64,000 nt of DNA, taken from the NCBI RefSeq assembly GCF_022921095.1, contig NZ_CP095053.1, positions 3,886,501 to 3,950,500 of the forward strand, read 5' to 3'. The position numbers were made by a program, and so were the translations under genes. Positions 46,601 through 54,428 of this stretch are shown here, piece after piece. Position 1 is the first letter of the stretch. Each line of letters starts with the position of its first letter. The notes beneath the pieces were generated by a model. That model saw nothing but the letters and a program-made list of their open reading frames with translations, ran no database searches and was not told where the DNA came from. Origin of the DNA: Hymenobacter aerilatus. Lineage in GTDB: Bacteria > Bacteroidota > Bacteroidia > Cytophagales > Hymenobacteraceae.

Positions 46601-47093
46601 CGGCAACTTGCGCTACAAGAGCCTCGACCTAAGCCTATTCTTCCAGGGCGTGCACGGCAATAAGCTCTACAACCAGGTAAACACCGACATTGAAGGCTTT
46701 TACCGGGCCTTCAACCTGACGGAGCGGGCGGCCACCAACTATTGGACTGGCGCGGGCAGCACCAACGAGTTTCCGCGCTTGTCGTGGGTAGGGGCTTCCA
46801 ACAACAAGCAGCCTTCCACGCGCTTTTTGGAAGACGGCTCCTACCTGCGCCTCAAGAACATTCAGCTAGGCTACACCTTCGGCGACAAGCTACTCTCGCC
46901 GCTGAAAGTATCGTCGGTGCGGCTGTACGTGAGCGCGCAGAACCTGCTGACCTTCACCAAGTACACCGGCCTCGACCCCGAGCAGGGCACCAACAGCAAC
47001 TCCCTCGGCGACGGCGTGCGCGCCACCGGCATCGACTTCGGCACCTACCCCTCCGCCCGCACCTTCACGGTGGGGATTAACGCGGGGTTTTAG
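43647..47093 (+). CDS. SusC/RagA TonB-linked transporter with STN signalling domain
   Basis: The 1148-residue product has a signal segment (LLWLTVLVVVFGVSQAVAA), an STN domain at about 47-119 (ISVQVSNQALKTALHLIGQQ, FVYSPRLI), a CarboxypepD_reg-like domain at 144-220 (TITGRVTQADGQGLPGVTVV) and a TonB box (LDDVVVIGYTT). The plug (VRIRGVGTINDNDPLYIIDG) and barrel follow. The STN domain contacts FecR, so this transporter both imports oligosaccharides and senses them. SusD follows after 258 bases filled by two palindromic repeats, an unusually interrupted SusC/SusD junction. Confidence 0.94.
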   Translation: MLPLLPYPIWQRGVARLLWLTVLVVVFGVSQAVAAPPTRQDPAQRRISVQVSNQALKTALHLIGQQASVKFVYSPRLIDSQQRVTLRAHEQPLPHVLQQLLVPLHLDFEILQKQVVISRAVATGAVPPPTLEARNARPVPLETTITGRVTQADGQGLPGVTVVVKGTTNGTTTDANGTFTLSLPDASGTLVLSAIGFISQEVALQGRTQVSVVLQTDVKSLDDVVVIGYTTQRKADLTGAVSQVNQADINGLPVTGPAQILQGKAAGVAITQATGAPGENIAVRIRGVGTINDNDPLYIIDGVPTKTGINQISPNDIESINILKDASSAAIYGARASNGVVIVTTKRGKSGKPRLTASAYAGVQTASNLITMANTSQYVAAYNVAAQNDGRAPIPADVAAILPNVNWLKEVLKPAKQYNAQLDVSGGTETSQYIVSGSYLKQDGLIDNSAFDRYNLRTAVNTTLSKFVKIGTNANLSYNKTRQVGTSGDGFGDGNPGASIVRFALFRTPGTPVRNAQGQFVDLPTLPDGTQATAFLGDGINPVALADATDRNFNRYSALGNAYVELTPVKGLRIRSDYGITFLITDYKQFFRTFGIDRSFNSPAQLAQSNTKEFNYNWTNTAVYDLPVGKSTFSFLLGTEAIKNNVTAISASRRGYVDQSPTFQYLDNGTGIQQNGGGEARSALFSGFARVSYDYDSRYLASFNFRRDGSSQFIPGRRAESFYSGSLGWNLAQESFLRDVSALSLLKLRASVGQLGNSSIGNYPYASLVGGNFYYPFGGVSTQGLSVVSKGNPNLRWETSTQTDVGLDIGLLQGALQLTVDYFVKNTSNVLLFLPQPSSAGNGGNPAVNAGKIRNQGFELELLYRNTIGKDWSYNLSGNLATLQNEVRTLGGAPPIVGGRIDNNYFATLTQVGHPIGAFYLLQADGIFQTAEEVFTHAYQGPGIQPGDVKFKDISGPNGVPDGVIDGNDRTFVGSPIPKLTYGLTGNLRYKSLDLSLFFQGVHGNKLYNQVNTDIEGFYRAFNLTERAATNYWTGAGSTNEFPRLSWVGASNNKQPSTRFLEDGSYLRLKNIQLGYTFGDKLLSPLKVSSVRLYVSAQNLLTFTKYTGLDPEQGTNSNSLGDGVRATGIDFGTYPSARTFTVGINAGF

Positions 47094-47130
47094 GTGGGTT
47101 GCCAGTTGCCAGTCGTGAGTAAAAAACGCA

Positions 47131-47230
47131 TGTCATCCTGAGCTTGCGAAGGACCTTCTCACGCATAAACGAGTCGTTGTGAAGATGGTCGCGCAAACGT
47201 GAGAAGGTCCTTCGCAAGCTCAGGATGACA
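47131..47230. repeat. Family A palindromic element, copy 5
   Basis: Arms 47131-47163 and 47198-47230 pair perfectly. The left arm has the shorter variant GAGCTTGCGAAGG and the right arm the matching CCTTCGCAAGCTC. The centre reads AAACGAGTCGTTG. It starts 38 bases after the SusC stop, within the SusC/SusD operon. Confidence 0.92.
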
Positions 47231-47266
47231 GACATAGCAGACAACTAGTAACTGCAAAGAACGCCT

Positions 47267-47308
47267 GGCTCCCCCTCTCCCCGAGGAGAGGGGGCCGGGG
47301 GGTGAGGC
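47267..47308. repeat. Family B GC-rich hairpin, copy 1
   Basis: CCCCCTCTCC pairs with GGAGAGGGGG around CCGA, flanked by GGCT and CCGGGGGGTGAGGC. It lies between SusC and SusD, just after the family A copy. Its left flank is shorter than in the complete copy at 52754, so it looks like a half-element. Confidence 0.85.
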
Positions 47309-47351
47309 ACCCCTCCCGCGCCACATAAACATACCGAAACCACCTTACCCT

Positions 47352-48854
47352 ATGAAACGCAATCATATCATCATAAGCGCAGTAACTGCCCTCCTACTCA
47401 CCACGGCTGGGTGCGACAATTTCTTGGACCAGCCGGTGCTGGGGCAGTACGAGGCAGGGCAGTTTTTCACGTCGGACACCAACACCATCCTGGCCGTGAA
47501 TGCCGCCTACGTGCCGCTGTCGTTCCGCGATGCGGGCTCCAACACCATCTGGGTGCTGGGTGATGTGGCTTCCGACGACGCCGTGAAGGGTAGCAACCCC
47601 GGCGACCAGGCCGACTTCGAGAACATCGACCAATTCAACATCACCCCCATCAACTCAGCCGTGGAGGCGCAGTGGCGCCGCGACTACGACGGCATCTTTA
47701 AGTGCAACGTGGTGCTGGACGGCGTGCCCGAGAGCAATACGAGCATCAGTGCTGCTGTGCGCCAGCAGGCGCGGGGGCAGGCGCTGTTCCTGAGAGCGTA
47801 TTATTACTTCGAGCTGACCAACCTCTACGGCGCCATTCCGCTACGCGTGAAGGTAGAAACGCCCGAGGAGCTGCAAAGCCCGGCCGTGCCACAGGCGCAG
47901 ATCTACGCCCAGATAGAGGCCGATTGCCAAGCCGCCGCCGACGCCCTACCCACCTCCTGGACCGGCAACGACGTGGGCCGCGCTACCAAGGGCGCGGCGC
48001 TGGCCCTACTCACCAAGACCTATCTATTTCAGAAAAAATGGCCGCAGGCTGCTCAAACTGCCCAGGCTGTAGGTGCGCTAGGCTACAAATTGCAACCCGT
48101 GTTTGCCGATAACTTCCGGGCCGCCACCGACAACAATCAGGAAATCATTTTCTCGGTGCAGCACACCACCGGCCTCAGCCCCAACCAGGGCAGCGGCCTG
48201 AATCAGTGGTTTGCCCCGCGTCCGCAAAACGGCTACGGCTTTTTCCTGCCTACCCAAAGCCTAGTCGATAACTTCGAACGGACCTCAGGTGGGGTGGTAG
48301 ACCCGCGCCTGGACTACACGCTGGGTAGGGCCGGGCAGTCGTTTTTCGGGGTGGCATTTGATGCCAGCTGGACTTCTACGGGCTACGTGTCAAAGAAGCA
48401 TTTGCAGCCGCTGACGGAGGTTCCGGCCACCATCAAGGGTGACGGCGGCCTGAACTACCAGGCCCTACGCTACGCCGATGTGCTGCTGATGCAGGCCGAA
48501 GCTCTGAACGAATCGGGCAACAGCAGCGGGGCGCTGGCCGCCCTCAACCAGGTGCGCAAGCGCGCCCGCGAGAGCTACCTCTACGACACCTCCCTACCCA
48601 ACGCGGGCACCGTACCTACTGGCCTGTTGCCCGACATCACCACTACTGACCAAGGCCAACTGCGCGAGCTGATTCGGCGGGAGCGGCGCTCGGAGCTGGC
48701 ACTGGAGTTTCACCGCTTCTTCGACATCATTCGCTACGGCGAGACCTATGCGCGGCAGGCCCTTGCCGACCGGCCCAACTTCAGCTACGCCCGCAATCAG
48801 TTCTACCCCATTCCGCAGAGCGAGCGGGACACTAACCGCAACCTGGGCTTGTAG
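47352..48854 (+). CDS. SusD/RagB family glycan-binding outer-membrane lipoprotein
   Basis: The 500-residue product begins with a lipobox (ALLLTTAGC) and DNFLDQPVLGQYEAGQFF. Helical TPR-like units (QQARGQALFLRAYYYFELTNLYGAIPL), the segment YADVLLMQAEALNESGNSSGALAALNQVRKRARE and the C-terminal RRERRSELALEFHRFFDIIRYGE are standard SusD features. It is the surface glycan-binding lid for the preceding SusC. The leader TTACCCTATG stands immediately before the coding region. Confidence 0.94.
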   Translation: MKRNHIIISAVTALLLTTAGCDNFLDQPVLGQYEAGQFFTSDTNTILAVNAAYVPLSFRDAGSNTIWVLGDVASDDAVKGSNPGDQADFENIDQFNITPINSAVEAQWRRDYDGIFKCNVVLDGVPESNTSISAAVRQQARGQALFLRAYYYFELTNLYGAIPLRVKVETPEELQSPAVPQAQIYAQIEADCQAAADALPTSWTGNDVGRATKGAALALLTKTYLFQKKWPQAAQTAQAVGALGYKLQPVFADNFRAATDNNQEIIFSVQHTTGLSPNQGSGLNQWFAPRPQNGYGFFLPTQSLVDNFERTSGGVVDPRLDYTLGRAGQSFFGVAFDASWTSTGYVSKKHLQPLTEVPATIKGDGGLNYQALRYADVLLMQAEALNESGNSSGALAALNQVRKRARESYLYDTSLPNAGTVPTGLLPDITTTDQGQLRELIRRERRSELALEFHRFFDIIRYGETYARQALADRPNFSYARNQFYPIPQSERDTNRNLGL

Positions 48855-48897
48855 CCGCATCGCTGTCTTTTTCCTACCCTCTTTGTATCACTCGATT

Positions 48898-49968
48898 ATG
48901 AAAAGGCACTTTCTTTTACTGCTCCTACCCTGGCTGCTGGGGGGCACCGCAGTGCTATCGGCCTGCTCCGATTCCGAAGACGACACGCCCCAGGTGGCCG
49001 CCGATACCAGCCGCCTGGCCGCCCTCATAGACTCCGTGACGGTGGGCTACAACGCCGCCACGGAAGGCAACAAGCCCGGCAATTACGCCACCGGCTCGAA
49101 AGCGCCCCTGAAAACGGCCTTGGACTTAGCTACTAGCACCCGCGGCAACGGCCAGTACACCCAGCTACAAATCGACAATGCCACGGCCAACCTGCGCCGC
49201 GCCGTGACTGCCTTCCGCAGTACGCTTATCCAGGACGTTTCGGTGGCCAACTTAGTGGCGCAGTGGAAGTTTGAGGGCAACGCCAACGACGCCACCGCCA
49301 ACGGCCACAACGGTACTGTCAAAACCGGCCCTATCGGTCCTGGTACCGCCCCCGGCGACGGCGCTACCCTCCCCAAGCTGGTAGCCGACCGCTTCAACCG
49401 CGCCAACCAGGCCTACGAGTTCACCAACGGCGCCTACATTGAGGTGCCGTACGCAGCGGCCCTCAACCCACCGGCCATGACCATCAGCCTGTGGTGCAAG
49501 CGCTTCGATTCCAACGACGCCAATTATTTGTTGTCGCTGAACCGCTGGAATGGCTTCAAGTTTCAGCTGCAAGGGGCCGGCAAGCCCTTCCTGACGGCCA
49601 CCACTACCACTGGCATCTTTGATCGGGACGCTGAATCGGGTATCGTGGCTGTGAACACCTGGACGCACGTGGTAACCAGCTACGTAGACGGCACCCTGAA
49701 ATTCTACCTCGACGGCAAGCTGGTGAAAACTTGGACCAACACGCAAGGCCCAATGAAGACCATTCCCGAGCCCGTGAACCTGGCTATCGGGCAGCAGCTA
49801 CCCAAAGAAGTGTACAACCGCGCCCCCACCGCGGGCCAGGCCGCGGGCTACTTCGAGTACTATGGCCCGGCCTTTTTCAAGGGGCAAATCGACGACATCC
49901 GCTTCTACAACCGCGCCCTGACGGATGCGGAGGTGACGTCTATTTATACGATTGAGAGTACGCTGTAA
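48898..49968 (+). CDS. LamG/concanavalin-like surface lipoprotein
   Basis: I start at the ATG at 48898, which gives 356 residues and a lipoprotein signal (LLGGTAVLSAC); the open frame upstream overlaps susD. Residues about 35-110 are helical and FIVAR-like (LIDSVTVGYNAATEGNKPGNY, TALDLATSTRGNG). Residues 115-355 are a LamG jelly roll (VAQWKFEGNANDATANGHNG, TISLWCKRFDSND, GQIDDIRFYNRALTDAEV). Such proteins often act as surface glycan-binding proteins in SusE/F-like positions. The gene follows susD after 43 bases, so it is part of the same operon. Catalysis is not expected. Confidence 0.82.
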   Translation: MKRHFLLLLLPWLLGGTAVLSACSDSEDDTPQVAADTSRLAALIDSVTVGYNAATEGNKPGNYATGSKAPLKTALDLATSTRGNGQYTQLQIDNATANLRRAVTAFRSTLIQDVSVANLVAQWKFEGNANDATANGHNGTVKTGPIGPGTAPGDGATLPKLVADRFNRANQAYEFTNGAYIEVPYAAALNPPAMTISLWCKRFDSNDANYLLSLNRWNGFKFQLQGAGKPFLTATTTTGIFDRDAESGIVAVNTWTHVVTSYVDGTLKFYLDGKLVKTWTNTQGPMKTIPEPVNLAIGQQLPKEVYNRAPTAGQAAGYFEYYGPAFFKGQIDDIRFYNRALTDAEVTSIYTIESTL

Positions 49969-50009
49969 CCTCACCCCCCGGCCCCCTCTCCTTGGGGAGA
50001 GGGGGAGCC
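49969..50009. repeat. Family B GC-rich hairpin, copy 2
   Basis: The left part CCTCACCCCCCGGCCCCCTC is followed by CTTGGGGAGAGGGGGAGCC. It is the reverse-orientation relative of copy 1 (full left flank, short right flank). It begins at the LamG stop codon. Copy 3 lies only about 40 bases away. Confidence 0.85.
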
Positions 50010-50050
50010 AAACGAACTTCTTTTTCTTCCTAATACGATTCTACAAACAC

Positions 50051-50098
50051 ACCCCCCCGGCCCCCTCTCCCCGAGGAGAGGGGGCCGGGGGGGTGAGG
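50051..50098. repeat. Family B GC-rich hairpin, copy 3
   Basis: CCCCCCGGCCCCCTCTCC pairs with GGAGAGGGGGCCGGGGGG around CCGA, followed by GTGAGG. It lies directly upstream of the GH130 gene, whose start codon is 18 bases further on, so it will fold in the 5' leader. Confidence 0.88.
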
Positions 50099-50115
50099 TC
50101 CACCAACAGAACGAT

Positions 50116-51294
50116 ATGACATTCCGCCCCTACCCTCTCGCCCTGCTCCTGGCTGCCCTGGCCGGCTGCAACTCCGCCGACAAAGCTGATACCACGGCCA
50201 CTCCTCCCACCAAACCCAAGGCGTGGAGCATGCTCAACTTCACGAAGGTAGACAGCGCCAACCCGATTATGGGGCCGAGTACGGTAGGCGTATTCACGGA
50301 CCCGATTCTGATGCAGAAGGTACAGTGGGAAGAAAAAGACGTCTTTAACCCGGCCGTAGTGGTGCGCCATGATACCATTTACATGCTCTATCGGGCCGAG
50401 AACGTGGTGAAAGGCGCCGTGGGCAAAGCCTCGCGTATTGGCCTGGCTTCCAGTACCGACGGCATCCACTTCACGCGTCGCAAGGAGCCGGTGCTCTACC
50501 CCGACAATGATGAGCAGAAGAAATACGAGTGGCACGGCGGCACCGAAGACCCACGCGTGGTGGAAGACGCCAACGGCGTGTACTTCATGACCTATACTGC
50601 CTACGACGGCGACAAAGCCCGCCTGCACGTGGCTTCTTCGCCCGACCTGGTGCATTGGACCAAGTACGGCAACGCCTTCACCGGGGCCAAAAACGGCGAG
50701 TACGTACCCAAGTGGAGCAAATCGGGCGCTATTGTATCGCGCTACGAGCCGGATGGGCGCATTGTGGCCACCAAAATCAACGGCAAGTACTGGATGTACT
50801 GGGGCGATGCGCAAATCTGGGCAGCTACTTCCGACGACCTCATCCACTGGACACCCATCGAGATGGCGCCCGGCGAGAAGCCGCCCGTGCCTCTGCGCGC
50901 CCAGGCCCAAACGCTCCCCAACCTGAAGATTGTGCTGCCTACCCGCGAGGGCAAGTTCGACAGCGACCTGGTGGAATCGGGCCCACCTGCCATGCTCACC
51001 GATCAGGGCATCTTGTTGATCTACAACAGCCGCAACATTCCCGCCATCGGCGACAAATCCCTACCCGAAGGCACCTACACCGCCGCCCAGGCCCTGTTCG
51101 ACAAGAACGACCCTACCAAGCTGCTGCTCCGCACCAACACGTATTTTATGCGCCCCGATAAGCCCTACGAAACCACTGGTCAGGTAAACCAGGTGGTATT
51201 TCTGGAAGGTCTGGCCCGTCTGCGCAACACCTGGTACCTCTACTACGGCACCGCCGATTCCAAAATTGCCGTAGCCACCCGCCCTGTGGACTGA
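50116..51294 (+). CDS. GH130 family enzyme, lipoprotein (beta-mannosidase or mannoside phosphorylase)
   Basis: The 392-residue product has a lipobox (LLLAALAGC). The five-bladed propeller pattern of GH130 is clear: KDVFNPAVVVRHDTIYMLYRAE, RIGLASSTDGIHFTRR, WHGGTEDPRVVED (the EDPR motif), VESGPPAMLTDQGILLIYNS and TWYLYYGTADSKIAVA. GH130 includes phosphorylases that act on beta-mannosides in the cytosol and hydrolases such as beta-1,2-mannosidases. The export signal argues for a hydrolase, since phosphorolysis outside the cell would be wasteful (inference). It sits in the ECF-controlled SusCD locus, directly after the LamG gene. Confidence 0.88.
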   Translation: MTFRPYPLALLLAALAGCNSADKADTTATPPTKPKAWSMLNFTKVDSANPIMGPSTVGVFTDPILMQKVQWEEKDVFNPAVVVRHDTIYMLYRAENVVKGAVGKASRIGLASSTDGIHFTRRKEPVLYPDNDEQKKYEWHGGTEDPRVVEDANGVYFMTYTAYDGDKARLHVASSPDLVHWTKYGNAFTGAKNGEYVPKWSKSGAIVSRYEPDGRIVATKINGKYWMYWGDAQIWAATSDDLIHWTPIEMAPGEKPPVPLRAQAQTLPNLKIVLPTREGKFDSDLVESGPPAMLTDQGILLIYNSRNIPAIGDKSLPEGTYTAAQALFDKNDPTKLLLRTNTYFMRPDKPYETTGQVNQVVFLEGLARLRNTWYLYYGTADSKIAVATRPVD

Positions 51295-51447
51295 TGCCTT
51301 GGCTATTGGTTTTTGGTGGTTGGTTTTTAGGTAGAGGTTGGCAGTTGTCAGAATAAACCTAACTTCCTCACTGATAAGCCTCGTCTAACAGCTGAAAACG
51401 GTCAGCCAACATCCAAAAACAGCCACAAACTAATCCCTTCCCACCGC

Positions 51448-52716
51448 ATGCAATCCACCGCTCCGGCTACTATTACAACCACTTCAGCCCCCTTCACCGA
51501 AAAACGCTACCTCGTCACGCTGGTGTTCGTCACCTCGCTGTTTCTGCTCTGGGGCGTAGCCATTACCATGGGCGACGTGCTGAACAAGCACTTCCAGAAT
51601 GTCCTCAACGTGAGCAAGGCCGACTCGGGGTTGGTGCAGTTTTCCATTTTCGGGGCGTATGCCGTTATGGGCATTCCGGCGGGCTTGTTTATGAAGCGGT
51701 TTGGGTATAAGAATGGGGTGCTGCTGGGACTGGGGCTGTATGCGCTGGGCGCATTTCTGTTTGTACCGGCCGCCAATGCGCAGTCGTTCAACTTCTTCCG
51801 TGGGGCGCTGTTTGTGCTGGCGTGCGGCCTAGCTACTCTAGAGGCCGTGGCGCACCCCTTCATGGGCGCCCTCGGCCACCCCGTTACCAGCGACCAGCGC
51901 ATCAACTTTGCGCAGTCGTTCAATGGGTTGGGGGCCGTGATTGGGCCGCTGCTGGGCAGTTTTTTCATTCTGAGTGGCGTACACGCCGACGGTGATTTGT
52001 CGTCGGTAAAAACGCTTTACCTTATTATTGGCAGCGTTATTCTGTTGATAGGGGTATGCTTTGCTTTTGTGCAGGTGCCTGCCTTGCAAGATGCGCACGC
52101 CGTTGAGGTAGTAGCCGAGCCAGAAGCTGGTTTCTACAGCGGCACGGCCGAGGAAGTACCGGAGGCTAAAGGGTTGCTGAATCGCCCGCATTTTGTGTGG
52201 GCCGTGGTGGCGCAGTTTTTCAACGTAGCAGCGCAAGGCGGCACCTGGGCCTTCTTCATCAACTACGGCGCCGAGAAAATGGGCCTAACTGATGCCGTAG
52301 CCTCGCGTTACTTCGCTCTGAGTATGGTAATGATGATGGTAGGGCGCTTCGTGGGCACGTTCCTGATGCGCTTCATCGCGCCTAACAAGTTGCTGGCTAC
52401 GTTTGCTTTCGCCAACATTGTGCTGTGCCTGATCATTGCCCAAAGCTGGGGCTGGCCGTCGTTCATTGCCTTGCTGGGGCTGAACTTCTTCTTTAGCATC
52501 ATGTTCCCCACCATCTTCTCGCTCGGCCTCAAAGACCTGGGCGCCAAAACCCAGCAAGGCTCTTCTTTCCTAGTGATGACAGTAGCTGGCGGTGCTATTT
52601 TCCCCTACCTCATGGGCAAAATTGCCAACGAAGATGTGGCCCACGCCTACTACCTACCCATCATTTGCTACTTCGTCATCTTCCTGTTCGGCGCCCGGTT
52701 GTATAAAGTGCGGTAG
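51448..52716 (+). CDS. Sugar MFS permease, FucP/GluP type
   Basis: The 422-residue product has about 12 transmembrane segments. It opens with VFVTSLFLLWGVAITMGDVLNKHFQ and includes GIPAGLFMKRFGYKNGVLLGL, RINFAQSFNGLGAVIGPLLGS and SIMFPTIFSLGLKDLG, all typical of FucP/GluP proton symporters. It would bring the monosaccharide released by the locus across the inner membrane. It is the last gene of the locus. Mannose, fucose or glucose cannot be distinguished by eye. Confidence 0.9.
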   Translation: MQSTAPATITTTSAPFTEKRYLVTLVFVTSLFLLWGVAITMGDVLNKHFQNVLNVSKADSGLVQFSIFGAYAVMGIPAGLFMKRFGYKNGVLLGLGLYALGAFLFVPAANAQSFNFFRGALFVLACGLATLEAVAHPFMGALGHPVTSDQRINFAQSFNGLGAVIGPLLGSFFILSGVHADGDLSSVKTLYLIIGSVILLIGVCFAFVQVPALQDAHAVEVVAEPEAGFYSGTAEEVPEAKGLLNRPHFVWAVVAQFFNVAAQGGTWAFFINYGAEKMGLTDAVASRYFALSMVMMMVGRFVGTFLMRFIAPNKLLATFAFANIVLCLIIAQSWGWPSFIALLGLNFFFSIMFPTIFSLGLKDLGAKTQQGSSFLVMTVAGGAIFPYLMGKIANEDVAHAYYLPIICYFVIFLFGARLYKVR

Positions 52717-52753
52717 AGGTGAAAGTGTGGGAAGTGTTGTCGACCTCCACGCG

Positions 52754-52813
52754 GCGCCTCACCCCCCGGCCCCCTCTCCGAAAAAGGAGAGGGGGCCGGG
52801 GGGGGTGAGGCGC
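52754..52813. repeat. Family B GC-rich hairpin, copy 4 (complete)
   Basis: The arms GCGCCTCACCCCCCGGCCCC-CTCTCC and its reverse complement pair over about 26 bases around GAAAAA. It is the most complete member, with outer GCGCCTCACC/GGTGAGGCGC. It lies after the permease gene and before the McrB gene and could terminate transcription. Confidence 0.9.
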
Positions 52814-52915
52814 AACGGCCGCGCCGCGAGAACATAACGACTCCGAAAGCCGGGAGGCCCAACATCAGCGAACCGCCAGCCCCTCCGTAACGTTTTGCTT
52901 GTATCTTTTGCTTGC

Positions 52916-54253
52916 ATGACGGCCGATCCTACCCCTCTTCCTTTCCTTCCCGAGCACCTCACCCACGCGCATGTGCTGGACGCCCTGCGCCACATCGAGC
53001 AGAATGGCTTGCGCCTGACGCCTGGCACCGTGTATGACTTGGTTTTTGAAAGTCGGCGCTACCCGCCGCGGGCCGTAGCGCAATTGGCCTACCGCTTGGC
53101 CAGCCAACAACCCGATGCCCGCTGGCCCCTGGCCAGTGGCACGCCCACCAACTCCCTGCTCGAGCGCCTCAACTTCACCATTGCCACCAAGCGCCCTACC
53201 CTGGCCAACTCTCCGCAGGATGGCAACGTGGCCGAGCAGGACCAGCTGCCTGCCAACCTCTACCCCGGCCGCCCCGCCGAAAAGCCTACCCCCGGCAAGC
53301 CCACTCCTGCCGATGCCCCTGCCACACCGGCTATAGCCGCCGAGCCGACTGCCTCCTACCCTACCGCGTCTGCGCCTCGGCCCTACGCTCGTGCACAGGC
53401 GTTGGCCGAGTTGTTTATTGATGAGGAGCAGTTGGATGCGGCACTGGCAGCCCTACGGCGGCGCAAGAACCTCCTGCTGCAAGGTCCGCCTGGCACGGGC
53501 AAAACGTTTCTGGCTCAGCGTTTGGCGTGGTTGGAGCTGGGCGCCGTAGACGAAAGCCGCATTGAACGAGTGCAGTTTCACCCGAGCTACAGCTATGAGG
53601 ACTTTGTGCAGGGCTTCCGACCCGATGCGTCGGGTACGTTTCGGTTGCAGGATGGGGTGCTGGTAGACGTATGCCGCCGCGCTGCCGCCGTGCCCGACCA
53701 GCTCTTCTTTTTGCTGATTGACGAGCTGAACCGCGGCCACGTAGCCCGCATTTTTGGGGAGTTGCTGTTGCTGCTGGAAGCCGACAAGCGTGGCCCTGCT
53801 CACGCCGTGCGCCTACCCTACTCGCCTGCCGAAGCGCCCCGCTTTTTCGTACCCGAAAACCTCTACGTGATCGGCACCCTGAACACGGCTGACCGCTCAC
53901 TCACGCCCCTCGACTACGCCCTGCGCCGCCGCTTTGCCTTCGTAGCGCTGGCCCCGGAGTTTGGGCCAAAGCTGCAAACCTTCCTACTGGAAAGAGGCCT
54001 GCCCACTGCGCTGGTAGAGCAACTAGCTGCTCGCCTGAATGCCCTCAACGAAACCATTGCCGATGACCCCGAACTGGGCGCGGACTTCCGCATTGGGCAC
54101 AGCTACTTCTGCCAGCCGCCTGTTGGGACTGAAGCCAAAGTATGGTTTCAATTGATTGTGGAACAGGAAATTGGGCCGCTGCTGGAAGAGTACTGGCAGG
54201 AAGACCCCGCCAAAGCCGCTGCAGAATTGAAGCGGCTACTGACGAAGTGGTGA
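52916..54253 (+). CDS. mcrB: McrB-like GTPase/ATPase of a type IV restriction system
   Basis: I choose the ATG at 52916 over a TTG seven codons upstream, giving 445 residues. Residues about 15-65 (AHVLDALRHIEQNGLRLTPGTVYDLVFESRRYPPRAVAQLAYRLA) resemble the ScoMcrA-type N-terminal head domain. A proline/alanine linker follows. The AAA+ domain has Walker A GPPGTGKT, SYEDFVQGFRP, Walker B FFLLIDELNRGHVARIFGELL and the McrB signature GTLNTADRSLTPLDYALRRRF. McrB translocates and, with McrC, cuts modified foreign DNA. mcrC follows after a palindrome. Confidence 0.9.
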   Translation: MTADPTPLPFLPEHLTHAHVLDALRHIEQNGLRLTPGTVYDLVFESRRYPPRAVAQLAYRLASQQPDARWPLASGTPTNSLLERLNFTIATKRPTLANSPQDGNVAEQDQLPANLYPGRPAEKPTPGKPTPADAPATPAIAAEPTASYPTASAPRPYARAQALAELFIDEEQLDAALAALRRRKNLLLQGPPGTGKTFLAQRLAWLELGAVDESRIERVQFHPSYSYEDFVQGFRPDASGTFRLQDGVLVDVCRRAAAVPDQLFFLLIDELNRGHVARIFGELLLLLEADKRGPAHAVRLPYSPAEAPRFFVPENLYVIGTLNTADRSLTPLDYALRRRFAFVALAPEFGPKLQTFLLERGLPTALVEQLAARLNALNETIADDPELGADFRIGHSYFCQPPVGTEAKVWFQLIVEQEIGPLLEEYWQEDPAKAAAELKRLLTKW

Positions 54254-54254
54254 G

Positions 54255-54382
54255 TGAATAAAACGGGTGTCATCCTGAGCGCAGCGAAGGACCTTATGCT
54301 TACAGAATGACTGTCGTAGCAACGACCTGTTCTAAGGTGAGAAGGTCCTTCGCTGCGCTCAGGATGACACCCGTTTTATTCA
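54255..54382. repeat. Family A palindromic element, copy 6 (reverse orientation)
   Basis: Perfect 41-base arms: 54255-54295 and 54342-54382, beginning one base after the mcrB stop codon. The outer ends TGAATAAAACGGGTG/CACCCGTTTTATTCA are unique to this copy. The centre is inverted; its reverse complement contains GGTCGTTGCTACGACAG. It separates mcrB and mcrC. Confidence 0.93.
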
Positions 54383-54428
54383 TTTACCACTTCACCATCT
54401 CACAACTTTACGACTTCACTTCTTCTCT

